A stretch of 45,010 nt of DNA, taken from positions 1 through 45,010 of the forward strand of contig JAJPHN010000033.1 of NCBI GenBank assembly GCA_021325235.1, read 5' to 3'. The position numbers were made by a program, and so were the translations under genes. Numbering within the stretch: the first letter of the stretch is position 1; every line of letters begins with the position of its first letter. The notes beneath the pieces are model-generated. The model saw only the letters and a list, made by a program, of their open reading frames with translations. It did not search any database and was not told the origin of the DNA. The DNA is from Terriglobia bacterium (GTDB taxonomy: Bacteria > Acidobacteriota > Terriglobia > Bryobacterales > Bryobacteraceae). This document shows positions 8,049 to 16,437 of the stretch, piece after piece.

Positions 8049-9137
8049 ATGCTACAACAACAACGCAGCCAGAGCTTCGAAGTGCGAACCGCGCAGGCCG
8101 TTTATCCAAGCGTGGTTGAGCGTGCGGTGCTGGCGCGCGCCTCCGAATTTATTCCAGCCAAGACAGGCAAGCGTTTCATCGTCAGCGAACGCCACGTCTG
8201 GAAAATGCAGCAGCACAAGCTCGATCCGCGCTTAACGTCAGCGGCGCACGTTCTCTTCTTCCCCGGCGGCGAGCCGAACAAGCGCCTGGCTGCTGTGGAA
8301 GCGCTGGCGAATGAGATGCTTTCGCTCGGCGGCGACCGCACCAGTCTCGTTATCGGTTTCGGCGGCGGCATCGTGACCGATGTTGCGGGATTTCTGGCGG
8401 CGATTTTCATGCGCGGCGTGCCGGTGCTGCAGATTCCGACGACGCTGCTGGCGCAGGTGGATGCAGCAGTCGGTGGGAAAACGGGCGTGAATCTGGTGGG
8501 CGGAAAAAATCTCATCGGCAGCTTCCATCAGCCGAGCGCCGTGCTGATCGATCCCGATGTGCTCGCGACCTTGCCCGAGCGCGAGTACCGCGCCGGGCTG
8601 TTTGAAGTGGTCAAGTGCGGGATCATCCGCGATCGGGGATTATTTGAAATGCTCGAGAAGCACTCGGATGCGGTGCTTGCGAAAGAGCCCGAGATCGTGG
8701 AGACGCTGATCGCGGCGGCCGTGCGAATCAAAGCGGAAGTCGTCTCGGCTGACGAGCGCGAAGGCGATCTGCGCCGTATTTTGAATTTCGGCCATACGGT
8801 GGGGCACGCGATCGAAGCCGAAACGCATTATGAGGAGTTTTTGCACGGCGAGGCGATCGCCTGGGGCATGCGCGCGGCGATTCGTCTGGCCGGGCGGACC
8901 GGGCATCTGGATTCGCAAACAGCCGAAAGAATGGAGCGCGTCATCTCGCTTTACGGCCCGGTGCCGAGCGCTTCGCATCTGGATCCTGATCATTTATTGG
9001 CGCGTCTGGCGAGCGACAAAAAAACACTCCAGGGCAAAGTGCATTTCGTGTTGCCGGTGCGCGTGGGCGAAGTGAAAATCGTGAGCGGGATCGATCCCGA
9101 ACTCGTGCGCGGCGCGATCGCGGAAGCGCTGCGGTGA
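8049..9137 (+). CDS. aroB: 3-dehydroquinate synthase
   Basis: A 362-residue enzyme of the shikimate pathway that cyclises DAHP to 3-dehydroquinate using NAD+ and a divalent metal in the cytoplasm. Motifs run in the family order: GFGGGIVTDVAGF AA-type NAD loop (~residues 101-115), PTTLLAQVDAAVGGKTGVN, KNLIGSFHQP, LIDPDVLATLP, FEVVKCGI, and the metal-site NFGHTVGHAIE with LHGEAIAWGM. All metal ligands (Glu of FEVVK, His of FGHTVGHA, His of LHGE) are present. It is coupled to the next gene by a 4-nt GTGA overlap (9134-9137). The pairing of aroB with the menaquinone methyltransferase gene fits chorismate being the menaquinone precursor. Confidence 0.96.
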   Translation: MLQQQRSQSFEVRTAQAVYPSVVERAVLARASEFIPAKTGKRFIVSERHVWKMQQHKLDPRLTSAAHVLFFPGGEPNKRLAAVEALANEMLSLGGDRTSLVIGFGGGIVTDVAGFLAAIFMRGVPVLQIPTTLLAQVDAAVGGKTGVNLVGGKNLIGSFHQPSAVLIDPDVLATLPEREYRAGLFEVVKCGIIRDRGLFEMLEKHSDAVLAKEPEIVETLIAAAVRIKAEVVSADEREGDLRRILNFGHTVGHAIEAETHYEEFLHGEAIAWGMRAAIRLAGRTGHLDSQTAERMERVISLYGPVPSASHLDPDHLLARLASDKKTLQGKVHFVLPVRVGEVKIVSGIDPELVRGAIAEALR

Positions 9138-9877
9138 AGGCCGCCACGGGCACCACTCCGCCCGGAACCGAGAACGAGCAGCAGGCGGCGGGCTGGGTGC
9201 GGCAGATGTTCACCGAGATCGCGCCGCGCTACGATCTGCTGAATCATCTGCTTTCATTCAACATCGATCGCGGCTGGCGTAGGGCGTTGCTCGGTGCTCT
9301 GGCGCCGGTCGCGGCACGAACAGAGGCGAACATTCTGGATCTTTGCTGCGGAACGGGAGATGTTCTGCTCGATCTCACACGGATCTCGAAGGCGCGTACG
9401 TTCGGAGCGGATTTTTGCCATCCGATGCTTGTGAGCGCGCAGCAAAAGGCAGCGCGCCGGCAGCAGGCGGCCAGGCTGTTTGAAGCGGATGCGATGGTTT
9501 TACCGCTGGCGGATGGAACGCTCGATGCGATTGCGATTGCTTTTGGCTTTCGCAATCTTTCCAACTACCGGGCGGGACTGGCAGAATTTGCGCGCGTGCT
9601 GAAACCGGGCGGTGTGTTGGCGATTCTCGAATTCTCGCATCCGCCGAGCGCATTCGTCCGTGCTGCTTACAGTGTGTATGCGCGCTTCTTGCTTCCGGCG
9701 ATTGGAGGGATGATTTCGGGCTCGCGCGCGGCTTACTCGTATTTGCCGGAATCGATTGCGAAATTTCCGCGCGCCGCCGAGTTGAAGGAAATGATGAGAA
9801 ATGCCGGCTTTGCCGAGCCGCGATTCCGTTTGCTGTCAGGCGGAATCGCGGCCCTGCATACCGGCACCCGAGGTTAG
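9134..9877 (+). CDS. ubiE: Demethylmenaquinone/ubiquinone C-methyltransferase
   Basis: A 247-residue class I SAM-dependent methyltransferase of the UbiE/MenG family. The N-terminal signature FTEIAPRYDLLNHLLSFNID with GWRRALL (residues ~27-52), the SAM-binding LDLCCGTGDVLLDL, IAFGFRNLSNY and the C-terminal GGIAALHTGTR are all diagnostic. It carries out the C-methylation step of menaquinone (or ubiquinone) synthesis. In this lineage menaquinone is the likelier product. GTG 9134 overlaps the aroB stop. At its 3' end the stop (9875-9877) overlaps the stop of the convergent TonB-type receptor gene (9874-9876), leaving no room for a terminator between them. Confidence 0.94.
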   Translation: MKAATGTTPPGTENEQQAAGWVRQMFTEIAPRYDLLNHLLSFNIDRGWRRALLGALAPVAARTEANILDLCCGTGDVLLDLTRISKARTFGADFCHPMLVSAQQKAARRQQAARLFEADAMVLPLADGTLDAIAIAFGFRNLSNYRAGLAEFARVLKPGGVLAILEFSHPPSAFVRAAYSVYARFLLPAIGGMISGSRAAYSYLPESIAKFPRAAELKEMMRNAGFAEPRFRLLSGGIAALHTGTRG

Positions 9878-12800
9878 AAGAACAGCTTCAGCGAAAGCTG
9901 GACAATACGCGGGAAGTTTTGCTGGTAGAGATTGACTGTGCCAAAGCCCGTGTATGTGCCGTTGGCCTGCTTGGTGGGAGGACCATCGCCCGGGTTGTTG
10001 TCAGGGCCGGGGAACAGCACGGTGTTCGTCAGGTTAAGCGCTTCACCGCGGAACTGGAGGCGATAGCGCTCAGTGATGGCGAAGTCCTTGTGCACGGCGA
10101 AATCCAGATTCACAATGCTCGGATTACGTACCTGCGCGATCTGGTCCGGTAGATTCATCAATCCGTACTGCGGAATGCTGGCATAGCAGCCGAGCGGGTT
10201 GCCTGTGCTGTAGTTGTTGTACAGATAATTGTTCAGCTTCGAGCCGCCGTCCGGTGCATAGCCGTGACTGCATTCGTACCAATACCCGGTATCGAGGCCG
10301 GTTGGCGTGCCGGTCTGCGCCGACACGATGAAGTTCGCGCTCCATCCACCCGCCAGCGCATCGACAAATCCGTTGCTATTCGCAAGGAAGTGTCTGCCCT
10401 TGCCGAACGGCAATTGATACTCGCCATTGACCGTGAAGATCTGGGTGCGATCCTGGGGCGAAATCTCGTACTTCAGGTTCGGGTCCTGATACGGCCAGCC
10501 ATTCTGATATCCGGTGGCCTGCATGGTCTTGGACCAGGTGTAGGAGGCTTCGAAATTCAGACCGGCGCTCAGGCGTTTGGTCAGCTTCACTTCGAGAGCG
10601 TTGTAATTCTGCCTGCCGAGCGGATCGTTGTATTGTCCGATCAGATTACAGTACTGCGAAAGGGGCAGAATCAAATTGATTTTTGAGATAGTCGGGCTGG
10701 AACCGCAAGTTGAGCTGGCCGGAATCCCGGGCACACCGTAGTACGGGTTCGGGACCTGCTGATTGAACGCGCTCGGATTTGCTTGTGCGGCCTGTTGCTG
10801 TGCCAGCGTAAACGTGCCGTTGTCCCATACAAACACGCGCAAGCGGTCTGTGTAGTTTCCGGCATAGCGGGCGTCGAGGACCATCTGCCCCGGGAGTTCG
10901 CGCTGGAAGCCGAACGAGAATTCCTGCGAGCGCGGGATGCGGCGGCCGGGGAAGTCGATCGAAGCCTGGTTGCCTAATGCCGTCATCAGACCGAGGGAGT
11001 TACCCGGAGGCACCTGTACTCCACTTTGGAACGGAGTGCCGCTGGCGAAGTAGTTCGTGGGAGTTACGCCGCCATTGGTGGTGTTGATGTAAGGCGTTGA
11101 GACACTGAATCCAATGTCGCTGCCGCCTTCAAGCCCGACCGCGTAGAAGATACCGTAGCCCCCGCGAATGACCGTTTTGTCGTTTACCGCGTAAGCAAAG
11201 CCAAAGCGAGGCTCGATGTTGGTCCAGTCTGTGTCATACGCGTCTTTCGGGTTGCCGTTTACGCCGGGGAAAGTGAACCCGCCGTAAACCGTTCGGAGTG
11301 AGTTGGGATCGATACCGGCCGCCTGGTAGGCTGCAGCGTTGTTGGTGATATTGGCCTGGAAAGCCGCTTCGTTTGTGATGGGATTCACGCAGGTAAAGCA
11401 CATACCGCGATTCAGCCGATTGAACGCTTCGCGCAGTCCAGCCTGCAGATCGTAGCGCAGTCCGATGTTCAGGGTCAGCTTGTGGGTGACCTTCCAATCA
11501 TCCTGCACGTACGCCGCCCAGAAGGGAAAGCCTTGCAGCGTGGTCGTGTTGTAATCGACGTTCCCGCTCGAAGGATCACCGAGCAGCATGTCGCCCACGA
11601 TGAATCCGTCATTTACTCCCGGCAGCGTATTACGTTGCAGCGGATTGTACTGAGTGTTCTGCGTTCCGAAATTGAAGACACCATTCGGGCTGCCCACCGC
11701 GCCTGGATTGCCATATTGGAAATGAGCGATTTCGCCACCGAAGTGAATGGTGTGATTGGCAAGCGTCTTGGTCCAGTCGTTATCGAAGTACATTGTGTTG
11801 TACACGTCCACGCTGGTGTTGTTACCCACGACTTGGGGATAGTACGCGTTGGTATTAAACTCGGGCAACAACTTCAGATTGGTGGTCGGAACGTTCGGCA
11901 TGTTCAGCCCGATCGATTGCGGCGTAACTGTAGACGATAAATCGCCATTCGGGAAGTTATCGGTAAACCGCGAAAAGGAAGCCTTGAAGTCCGCGAGTAG
12001 CGTGGGCGTGAAGATATGCGTCATGTCCTGGCTCGCGACCAGTACCTGGCGCATGGTGTTAATGTTGCCGTTTTCGGCCGGTGGTGGGAACCCGCTCACG
12101 TTGCGGAATTCCGTACCATGCTGGAAGGCAAACGTGCTGTACCAGCGCGTCTTGTCGCTGGTATCGTAATCGACGCGTCCCATCGGCTGCCAATAGCGAT
12201 ACCGGTCGGGCACGTTGGCTGTGTAGTTATTCTGCAGTGCGTTGCTGCCTGTGTTGGGTAGTGGGTAAAGATTCAGAACTGCCGCTCCGATCGGGTTGAT
12301 ACGATTCGCCGGAATTGTGTCGTTCGGAAAAGCGGTGCGCGCGTACGCATTCCCGGGGCAGTTGGTCAGCGTTCCTCCGGGCGCAGTGCAAACGGTCGTT
12401 GTCGGATCGTAAACCGTATAACCGGTCTGCGTGAAATTCACGCCGCTGCCGTTGGTCGGCCGCAGATAGGCGGGCGGCACGCTGGTGACCGTCGTGAACG
12501 GGATGTTTTCGACGTAACCCTCGAAGCTACCGAAGAAGAAGACCTTGTCTTTCTTAATCGGACCGCCGAATACGCCGCCGAATTGGTTCTGTTGAAGATT
12601 CTGGCGCGGGATACCGTTCAGGTTGTTCTCGAAATTATTAGCATTCAGTACGCCGTTTTCGAAGTAATCGTAAACGTCACCGTGATACTCGTTCGTTCCC
12701 GACTTGGTGACCATGTTCACCGTGCCGCCGCCGGTGCGTCCGTAGCGTGCGTCGTAAGTCGTCGTCATCACGTTGACTTCCTGCAGAGCGTCCACGTTTG

Positions 12801-13473
12801 GCGCGATTTCCCATGTTCCCTGGCTGCCGTGCGCCTGCATGGTCACGTTCGAGCCGTCCAGCGTGAACTGCTGATAGCCCTGGACGCCGCCGCCCAGCGT
12901 GTAGTTATTCGAAACGTCCCAGCCGCGCGTTCCGGAGTAGCCCTGGGCACCGAACTGCGTCTGCAGAAACTGCGAACCGGGTGTGGTCCCGATCAGTGTG
13001 TAAACCTGGCGTCCGTTGAGCGGCAGGTTCTCGAGTTGCTGCTGGGTGAGAACCGTGCCGCCCGAGCCATTGGCCGTTTCAATCAGCGGCGGAGCTGCGC
13101 TTACATCGACGGTCTGTGTCTCGGTACCGATTTGAAGCGCAAAATTCAGGCCGCGCGATTGGCTCGCTTGTACGACGACGTTGTTCTGTACCTGTGTTTT
13201 GAAGCCCGGCGCCGTAACAGTCACGGTATACGTGCCCGGCAGAACATATGGAATAAAGTAAGCGCCGCGATCGGTGGTCGTGGCCGAATAGGCCTGCTGA
13301 GTGGCCGTGTTGACAGCCTTTACCGATGCGTTGGCGATGGTGGCGCCGCTTGGGTCGGTTACGGTTCCGGTAATGGTCCCGCGAAATTCTTGCGCCGAAA
13401 GAATGCCTGTGAAGGCGAAAAGCAGACAGACTGCGAGCACAGCACGCAGCCGCGTGGTCTTGCTGATTGACAT
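9874..13473 (-). CDS. TonB-dependent receptor-like outer-membrane protein with carboxypeptidase-regulatory domain
   Basis: A 1199-residue outer-membrane protein of the Oar-like group expanded in Acidobacteriota. It has a signal peptide (cleavage after SAQ, ~residue 27). An Ig-like carboxypeptidase-regulatory domain follows at ~30-115 (GTITGTVTDPSGATIANASV, Gly-Thr-Tyr-Thr-Val-Thr-Val). A plug domain has LENLPLNGRQVYTLIG and GGTVNMVTKSGTNEYHGDVY. A long beta barrel ends in the aromatic LSLKLFF typical of outer-membrane proteins. Such proteins are thought to import polymeric carbohydrates or other ligands, but the ligand is unknown here. No separate TonB/ExbBD or SusD is present. It has its own promoter region with two perfect inverted repeats (see 13493-13584) and follows a sigma-54 activator gene. 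Confidence 0.9.
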   Translation of the reverse strand: MSISKTTRLRAVLAVCLLFAFTGILSAQEFRGTITGTVTDPSGATIANASVKAVNTATQQAYSATTTDRGAYFIPYVLPGTYTVTVTAPGFKTQVQNNVVVQASQSRGLNFALQIGTETQTVDVSAAPPLIETANGSGGTVLTQQQLENLPLNGRQVYTLIGTTPGSQFLQTQFGAQGYSGTRGWDVSNNYTLGGGVQGYQQFTLDGSNVTMQAHGSQGTWEIAPNVDALQEVNVMTTTYDARYGRTGGGTVNMVTKSGTNEYHGDVYDYFENGVLNANNFENNLNGIPRQNLQQNQFGGVFGGPIKKDKVFFFGSFEGYVENIPFTTVTSVPPAYLRPTNGSGVNFTQTGYTVYDPTTTVCTAPGGTLTNCPGNAYARTAFPNDTIPANRINPIGAAVLNLYPLPNTGSNALQNNYTANVPDRYRYWQPMGRVDYDTSDKTRWYSTFAFQHGTEFRNVSGFPPPAENGNINTMRQVLVASQDMTHIFTPTLLADFKASFSRFTDNFPNGDLSSTVTPQSIGLNMPNVPTTNLKLLPEFNTNAYYPQVVGNNTSVDVYNTMYFDNDWTKTLANHTIHFGGEIAHFQYGNPGAVGSPNGVFNFGTQNTQYNPLQRNTLPGVNDGFIVGDMLLGDPSSGNVDYNTTTLQGFPFWAAYVQDDWKVTHKLTLNIGLRYDLQAGLREAFNRLNRGMCFTCVNPITNEAAFQANITNNAAAYQAAGIDPNSLRTVYGGFTFPGVNGNPKDAYDTDWTNIEPRFGFAYAVNDKTVIRGGYGIFYAVGLEGGSDIGFSVSTPYINTTNGGVTPTNYFASGTPFQSGVQVPPGNSLGLMTALGNQASIDFPGRRIPRSQEFSFGFQRELPGQMVLDARYAGNYTDRLRVFVWDNGTFTLAQQQAAQANPSAFNQQVPNPYYGVPGIPASSTCGSSPTISKINLILPLSQYCNLIGQYNDPLGRQNYNALEVKLTKRLSAGLNFEASYTWSKTMQATGYQNGWPYQDPNLKYEISPQDRTQIFTVNGEYQLPFGKGRHFLANSNGFVDALAGGWSANFIVSAQTGTPTGLDTGYWYECSHGYAPDGGSKLNNYLYNNYSTGNPLGCYASIPQYGLMNLPDQIAQVRNPSIVNLDFAVHKDFAITERYRLQFRGEALNLTNTVLFPGPDNNPGDGPPTKQANGTYTGFGTVNLYQQNFPRIVQLSLKLFF

Positions 13474-13492
13474 GTAATTAAATCCCTCGTAA

Positions 13493-13510
13493 ATCTGCAG
13501 AGGTGCAGAT
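13493..13510. repeat. Perfect inverted repeat in the 5' leader of the TonB-type receptor gene
   Basis: ATCTGCA-GAGG-TGCAGAT: two 7-nt arms and a 4-nt spacer, about 20 nt upstream of the receptor ATG and downstream of the predicted -10. It could be an operator or an mRNA hairpin near the ribosome-binding site. It has the same 7-4-7 layout as the repeat at 13567-13584. Confidence 0.6.
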
Positions 13511-13538
13511 CGAAATTTCCTGAAACGCTGTTACTTGG

Positions 13539-13568
13539 AATTTATTCCCGGAAGGAGGGCAATGTCAA
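13539..13568 (-). promoter_or_regulatory. Predicted sigma-70-type promoter of the TonB-type receptor gene
   Basis: On the minus strand a perfect TTGACA (13568-13563) is followed after 18 nt by TAAATT (13544-13539). This sits about 65 nt upstream of the receptor ATG and points toward it. A GAGGGA ribosome-binding site precedes the ATG. No GG-N10-GC sigma-54 element was seen in this gap, so the adjacent sigma-54 activator probably does not drive this gene directly. Confidence 0.55.
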
Positions 13569-13584
13569 TTGTTGAGAAACAATT
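13567..13584. repeat. Perfect inverted repeat abutting the -35 element
   Basis: AATTGTT-GAGA-AACAATT: two 7-nt arms and a 4-nt spacer, overlapping the first bases of the predicted -35 of the receptor promoter by two nucleotides. The position suits a transcription-factor operator. The following T-run on the plus strand also allows a weak AT-only hairpin, but no gene ends there on the plus strand. Confidence 0.5.
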
Positions 13585-13630
13585 TTTTGGAAATCGGCAA
13601 ATACGTCGAAGTGGAAGTAATACGAAGTAT

Positions 13631-15427
13631 TTATCTGCTCGCAGCCGCTGCGCCGCCATCGCCGAGAGCGCGATGAATTTCGTCTCGCAGATTTAGATTA
13701 CGCACGAGCCGCAGCAGGTAATTCGGATGCAAGCCCAGCAACCGCGCGGCCTGCTTGTAGTCGCCTCGCGCCTGCACATACGCGTCCACAATGGCATCGT
13801 GCTTGGCCTGACCGACGGACTGATGATACTTGGCTTTGGAGTCTTTCGGTGCGACCTCGAGCAGCGATTCCGGCAGATCCTCCGGCAGCACCCACTCGGA
13901 AACACCGAAGACCACGGCGCGCTCCATCGCGTTTTCGAGCTCGCGCACATTTCCGGGCCAGGGATACTGAACCAGAATCTCTTCGGCCTCAGGCGAGAGT
14001 CCGGCCACCTGGCGCTTGCAGCGCTCGGCTGATCGCTGCAGGAAATAGCGTGCCAGAAGCGGTATGTCGTCGCGGCGGTCGCGCAGCGGAGGGGATGCCA
14101 GATTCACCACGTTCAGCCGGTGGTACAGATCTTCGCGGAAACGTCCCTCGCGCACATCTTCGTTCAGATCGCGGTTCGTGGCTGCAATCACGCGAATATC
14201 CAGCGGATGCGCCTGCGTGCCGCCCACGCGCTCGAACTCGCGCTGCTGCAGAATGCGCAGCAGCTTGGCCTGTAAAGCCGGAGCGAGTTCGCCGACTTCA
14301 TCCAGAAAAATCGTCCCGCCCTGGGCGAGCTCGAACCGCCCGCGTTTTAGCGAAACAGCTCCCGTGAAAGCGCCTTTTTCGTGCCCGAACAATTCGCTTT
14401 CGAAGAGATTCTCGCTGAGAGCCGCACAATTGACGGCCACAAACGGACGCTCGGAGCGCGGACTCTGCTGATGCAGCGCACGGGCCACCAGTTCCTTGCC
14501 GGTACCGCTTTCGCCGGTGATCAGGACGGTGGTATCGCGCGGCGCGACGCGAGCCACCATGTCGAGCAATCGTCGGATGGCCGCGCTCTTTCCGACAATG
14601 CCGGTATTGGCGCCGATCTGCTCCTCGAGCAGCGCTTTCTCGGCTTTGAGCGTTTCTACTTCCTGGCTTGCTTCGAAGCCCACTGAGGCGAGTGAAGCGA
14701 TGGCCGTCAGCGTATCCAGGTGAGCTGCCAGCTCGTGCGCCGCATGGCTTGCGGTCTGGACCAGCAGCGCTCCGCCCAGCACACCGTCCAGATACAAGGG
14801 CACGCCCGCAATGCTGGCGGCATGGTCCTGAAACGCGCCTTCCTCGCAGACGCGAGCCAGCGTGCTGTAGAAGTTCGTGTTGTAGCGGGAGCAGCATTCC
14901 TCGTAACGCGCGCGCAGCTCGTCGTAGCTGCCGCCGAGCAGCAGCAGTCCTTCGCCCAGCGGAACCAGATCGCCCACCAGCCGCAGAATCTGCTCCTGCA
15001 GCAGAGCCGTTTGCGCCTGGCCATTGCTCGATGCCAGCGCGCGAAAGAGAAACACGAGCGAACAAGCAGCCAGCAATACAGGTTTGGTGTCCGCGGCGGG
15101 AGCGGCCGGAGTTTCCTCGCGCACCGCTTCACCCGAGCGAAACATCAAGACCGTGCGACCGACGCCGATCTGGTCGCGATCTTCGAGCCAGCGCTCCGCC
15201 GAGCGAATGCCGTTGACGTACGTGCCGAGCGAAGTGCGCAGATCGGTTGCCACAAAGCGATCGCCCTGACGGCGAATCGAGCAATGACGCCAGCCAATAT
15301 CGGGCTCGGAAAGGACCAGGTGAGAATTCGGGGCGCGGCCGATCAGAACCTCGTTACGGCCAAGAGGCAGACGGGTACCGGCAAGCGGCCCGTTGACCAC
15401 GATCAGTTCCGCGCTCATCGTCGACAA
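13631..15427 (-). CDS. FHA-GAF sigma-54-dependent transcriptional activator
   Basis: A 598-residue bacterial enhancer-binding protein. An FHA phosphothreonine-binding domain occupies ~25-100 ([28 protein letters not shown]). A GAF-like sensor domain follows at ~150-255, then a linker helix. The AAA+ sigma-54 interaction domain (~275-510) has Walker A GESGTGKE, the sigma-54 contact loop GAFTGA, Walker [11 protein letters not shown] and the Arg-finger region. A Fis-type helix-turn-helix is near the C-terminus ([18 protein letters not shown]). There is no receiver domain; FHA implies control by a Ser/Thr kinase or a phosphoprotein partner, which is not encoded here. It lies 24 nt after ttcA and 157 nt before the receptor gene on the same strand. 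Confidence 0.92.
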   Translation of the reverse strand: MSTMSAELIVVNGPLAGTRLPLGRNEVLIGRAPNSHLVLSEPDIGWRHCSIRRQGDRFVATDLRTSLGTYVNGIRSAERWLEDRDQIGVGRTVLMFRSGEAVREETPAAPAADTKPVLLAACSLVFLFRALASSNGQAQTALLQEQILRLVGDLVPLGEGLLLLGGSYDELRARYEECCSRYNTNFYSTLARVCEEGAFQDHAASIAGVPLYLDGVLGGALLVQTASHAAHELAAHLDTLTAIASLASVGFEASQEVETLKAEKALLEEQIGANTGIVGKSAAIRRLLDMVARVAPRDTTVLITGESGTGKELVARALHQQSPRSERPFVAVNCAALSENLFESELFGHEKGAFTGAVSLKRGRFELAQGGTIFLDEVGELAPALQAKLLRILQQREFERVGGTQAHPLDIRVIAATNRDLNEDVREGRFREDLYHRLNVVNLASPPLRDRRDDIPLLARYFLQRSAERCKRQVAGLSPEAEEILVQYPWPGNVRELENAMERAVVFGVSEWVLPEDLPESLLEVAPKDSKAKYHQSVGQAKHDAIVDAYVQARGDYKQAARLLGLHPNYLLRLVRNLNLRDEIHRALGDGGAAAASR

Positions 15428-15451
15428 TTGCCTTAGTTTAACTGAATGATG

Positions 15452-16255
15452 TTAGCTGGCGCTTGACAGTGTGACCAGAGTTTGCCCGTCGCCGAGGAAG
15501 CCAGCCTCGTCGGAATCGCTCTCGAGATCGAGGAAGCGCGTATCGAGCAGCCGCGAGTGTTCGACGTTGCTCATTGCGGAAAGCAGCGTCTCTTTGAGGA
15601 ACGGATGATCACGCTCGATGTCGCCAAACATGTCGCGCAGGGTGCGGCGGACGGTGCCGGTCTTCTGCGAGCAGCCGCACGGGATCACCGGCGCGCCGAG
15701 CGAGGCGGCAAAGGCGCGCGTCAAGGTTTCCGGCACATAGACGAGCGGGCGAATGAGCCGGAACTCGCGTTTGCGCGACCAGGTGACCGCAGGCAGCGCG
15801 CTCAGCCGGCCGGTAAACATTGCATTGCGCAGAAAGGCTTCGCAGAAATCGTCGGCGGTATGGCCGAAGGCGATCACGTTCGCGCCGAGTTTGCGCACGA
15901 CGTCGTAAACAGCGCGGCGGCGGAAACGGCTGCAGAGGTCACAGCCGTGATCCGGGTGTTCGGTGAGCAGATTGAGCGAGGGTTTATCTTCGACGTACGT
16001 CCAATCGATGCCGCGGGCGCGCAGATACTCGCCCAGCGGCTGAATGGGCGCCAGAAATTTACCCTGCTCGATGGTGAAGGCGCAGACGGTGAAGTCGATC
16101 GGCGCACGTTTCTGCAGTTTGAGGAGAGCTTCGAGCAGCGTGACGGAATCCTTGCCGCCCGACAGGCCCACGGCGACGCGATCGCCATCGCGAATCATGC
16201 GAAAGCGGCTGATCGCTTCGCCTACTTTACGCAGCAGTGTTTTTTCGAGCTCCAC
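15452..16255 (-). CDS. ttcA: TtcA-type tRNA 2-thiolation protein
   Basis: A 267-residue PP-loop ATPase. The P-loop SGGKDS is at residues 32-37. A CxxC motif lies in HGCDLCSRFRR (~105), with the TtcA/TilS-like FGHTADDFCEAFLRNAMFTG and a further Cys pair in IPCGCSQKTG. These cysteines bind the Fe-S cluster used by TtcA to thiolate cytidine 32 of certain tRNAs. The spacing of the motifs and total length fit TtcA rather than TilS, which would be longer with a lysidine C-terminal domain. It could alternatively be a related TtuA/Ncs6-like enzyme, but the zinc-finger pattern of that group is missing. Probable operon with the sigma-54 activator downstream. Confidence 0.85.
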   Translation of the reverse strand: MELEKTLLRKVGEAISRFRMIRDGDRVAVGLSGGKDSVTLLEALLKLQKRAPIDFTVCAFTIEQGKFLAPIQPLGEYLRARGIDWTYVEDKPSLNLLTEHPDHGCDLCSRFRRRAVYDVVRKLGANVIAFGHTADDFCEAFLRNAMFTGRLSALPAVTWSRKREFRLIRPLVYVPETLTRAFAASLGAPVIPCGCSQKTGTVRRTLRDMFGDIERDHPFLKETLLSAMSNVEHSRLLDTRFLDLESDSDEAGFLGDGQTLVTLSSAS

Positions 16256-16437
16256 CTGATGTTCAGGTTAGCGGAATCGTGCCCCAGGGGCCCGGAACGC
16301 GGCTGAAACGCTCCCTCGCGTGCGCAAATCAGGGAGCGATCTGTCAAAATAGTATTGAACAACTTTCGCGAGCCGGGCGCAGTGTACCCATTTGCCGGGT
16401 TATCTTCCGTAAGCGCCAAGTCGCACTTCGAACTACT

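Noticed and set aside
13567-13590. Rho-independent terminator on the plus strand (AT hairpin then T-run)
   Set aside because: No plus-strand gene ends nearby and the stem is almost all A-T; an operator at the receptor promoter is more plausible.
13474-13630. Sigma-54 (-24/-12) promoter for the receptor gene
   Set aside because: I looked for GG-N10-GC on the minus strand because a sigma-54 activator is adjacent; none was found, while a sigma-70-type TTGACA box is present.
16237-16437. Extension of the large flavoprotein N-terminus back to 16237
   Set aside because: It would overlap the start of divergent ttcA and gives a basic, non-domain sequence; GTG 16438 is followed at once by the conserved-looking LPFGLLFED.
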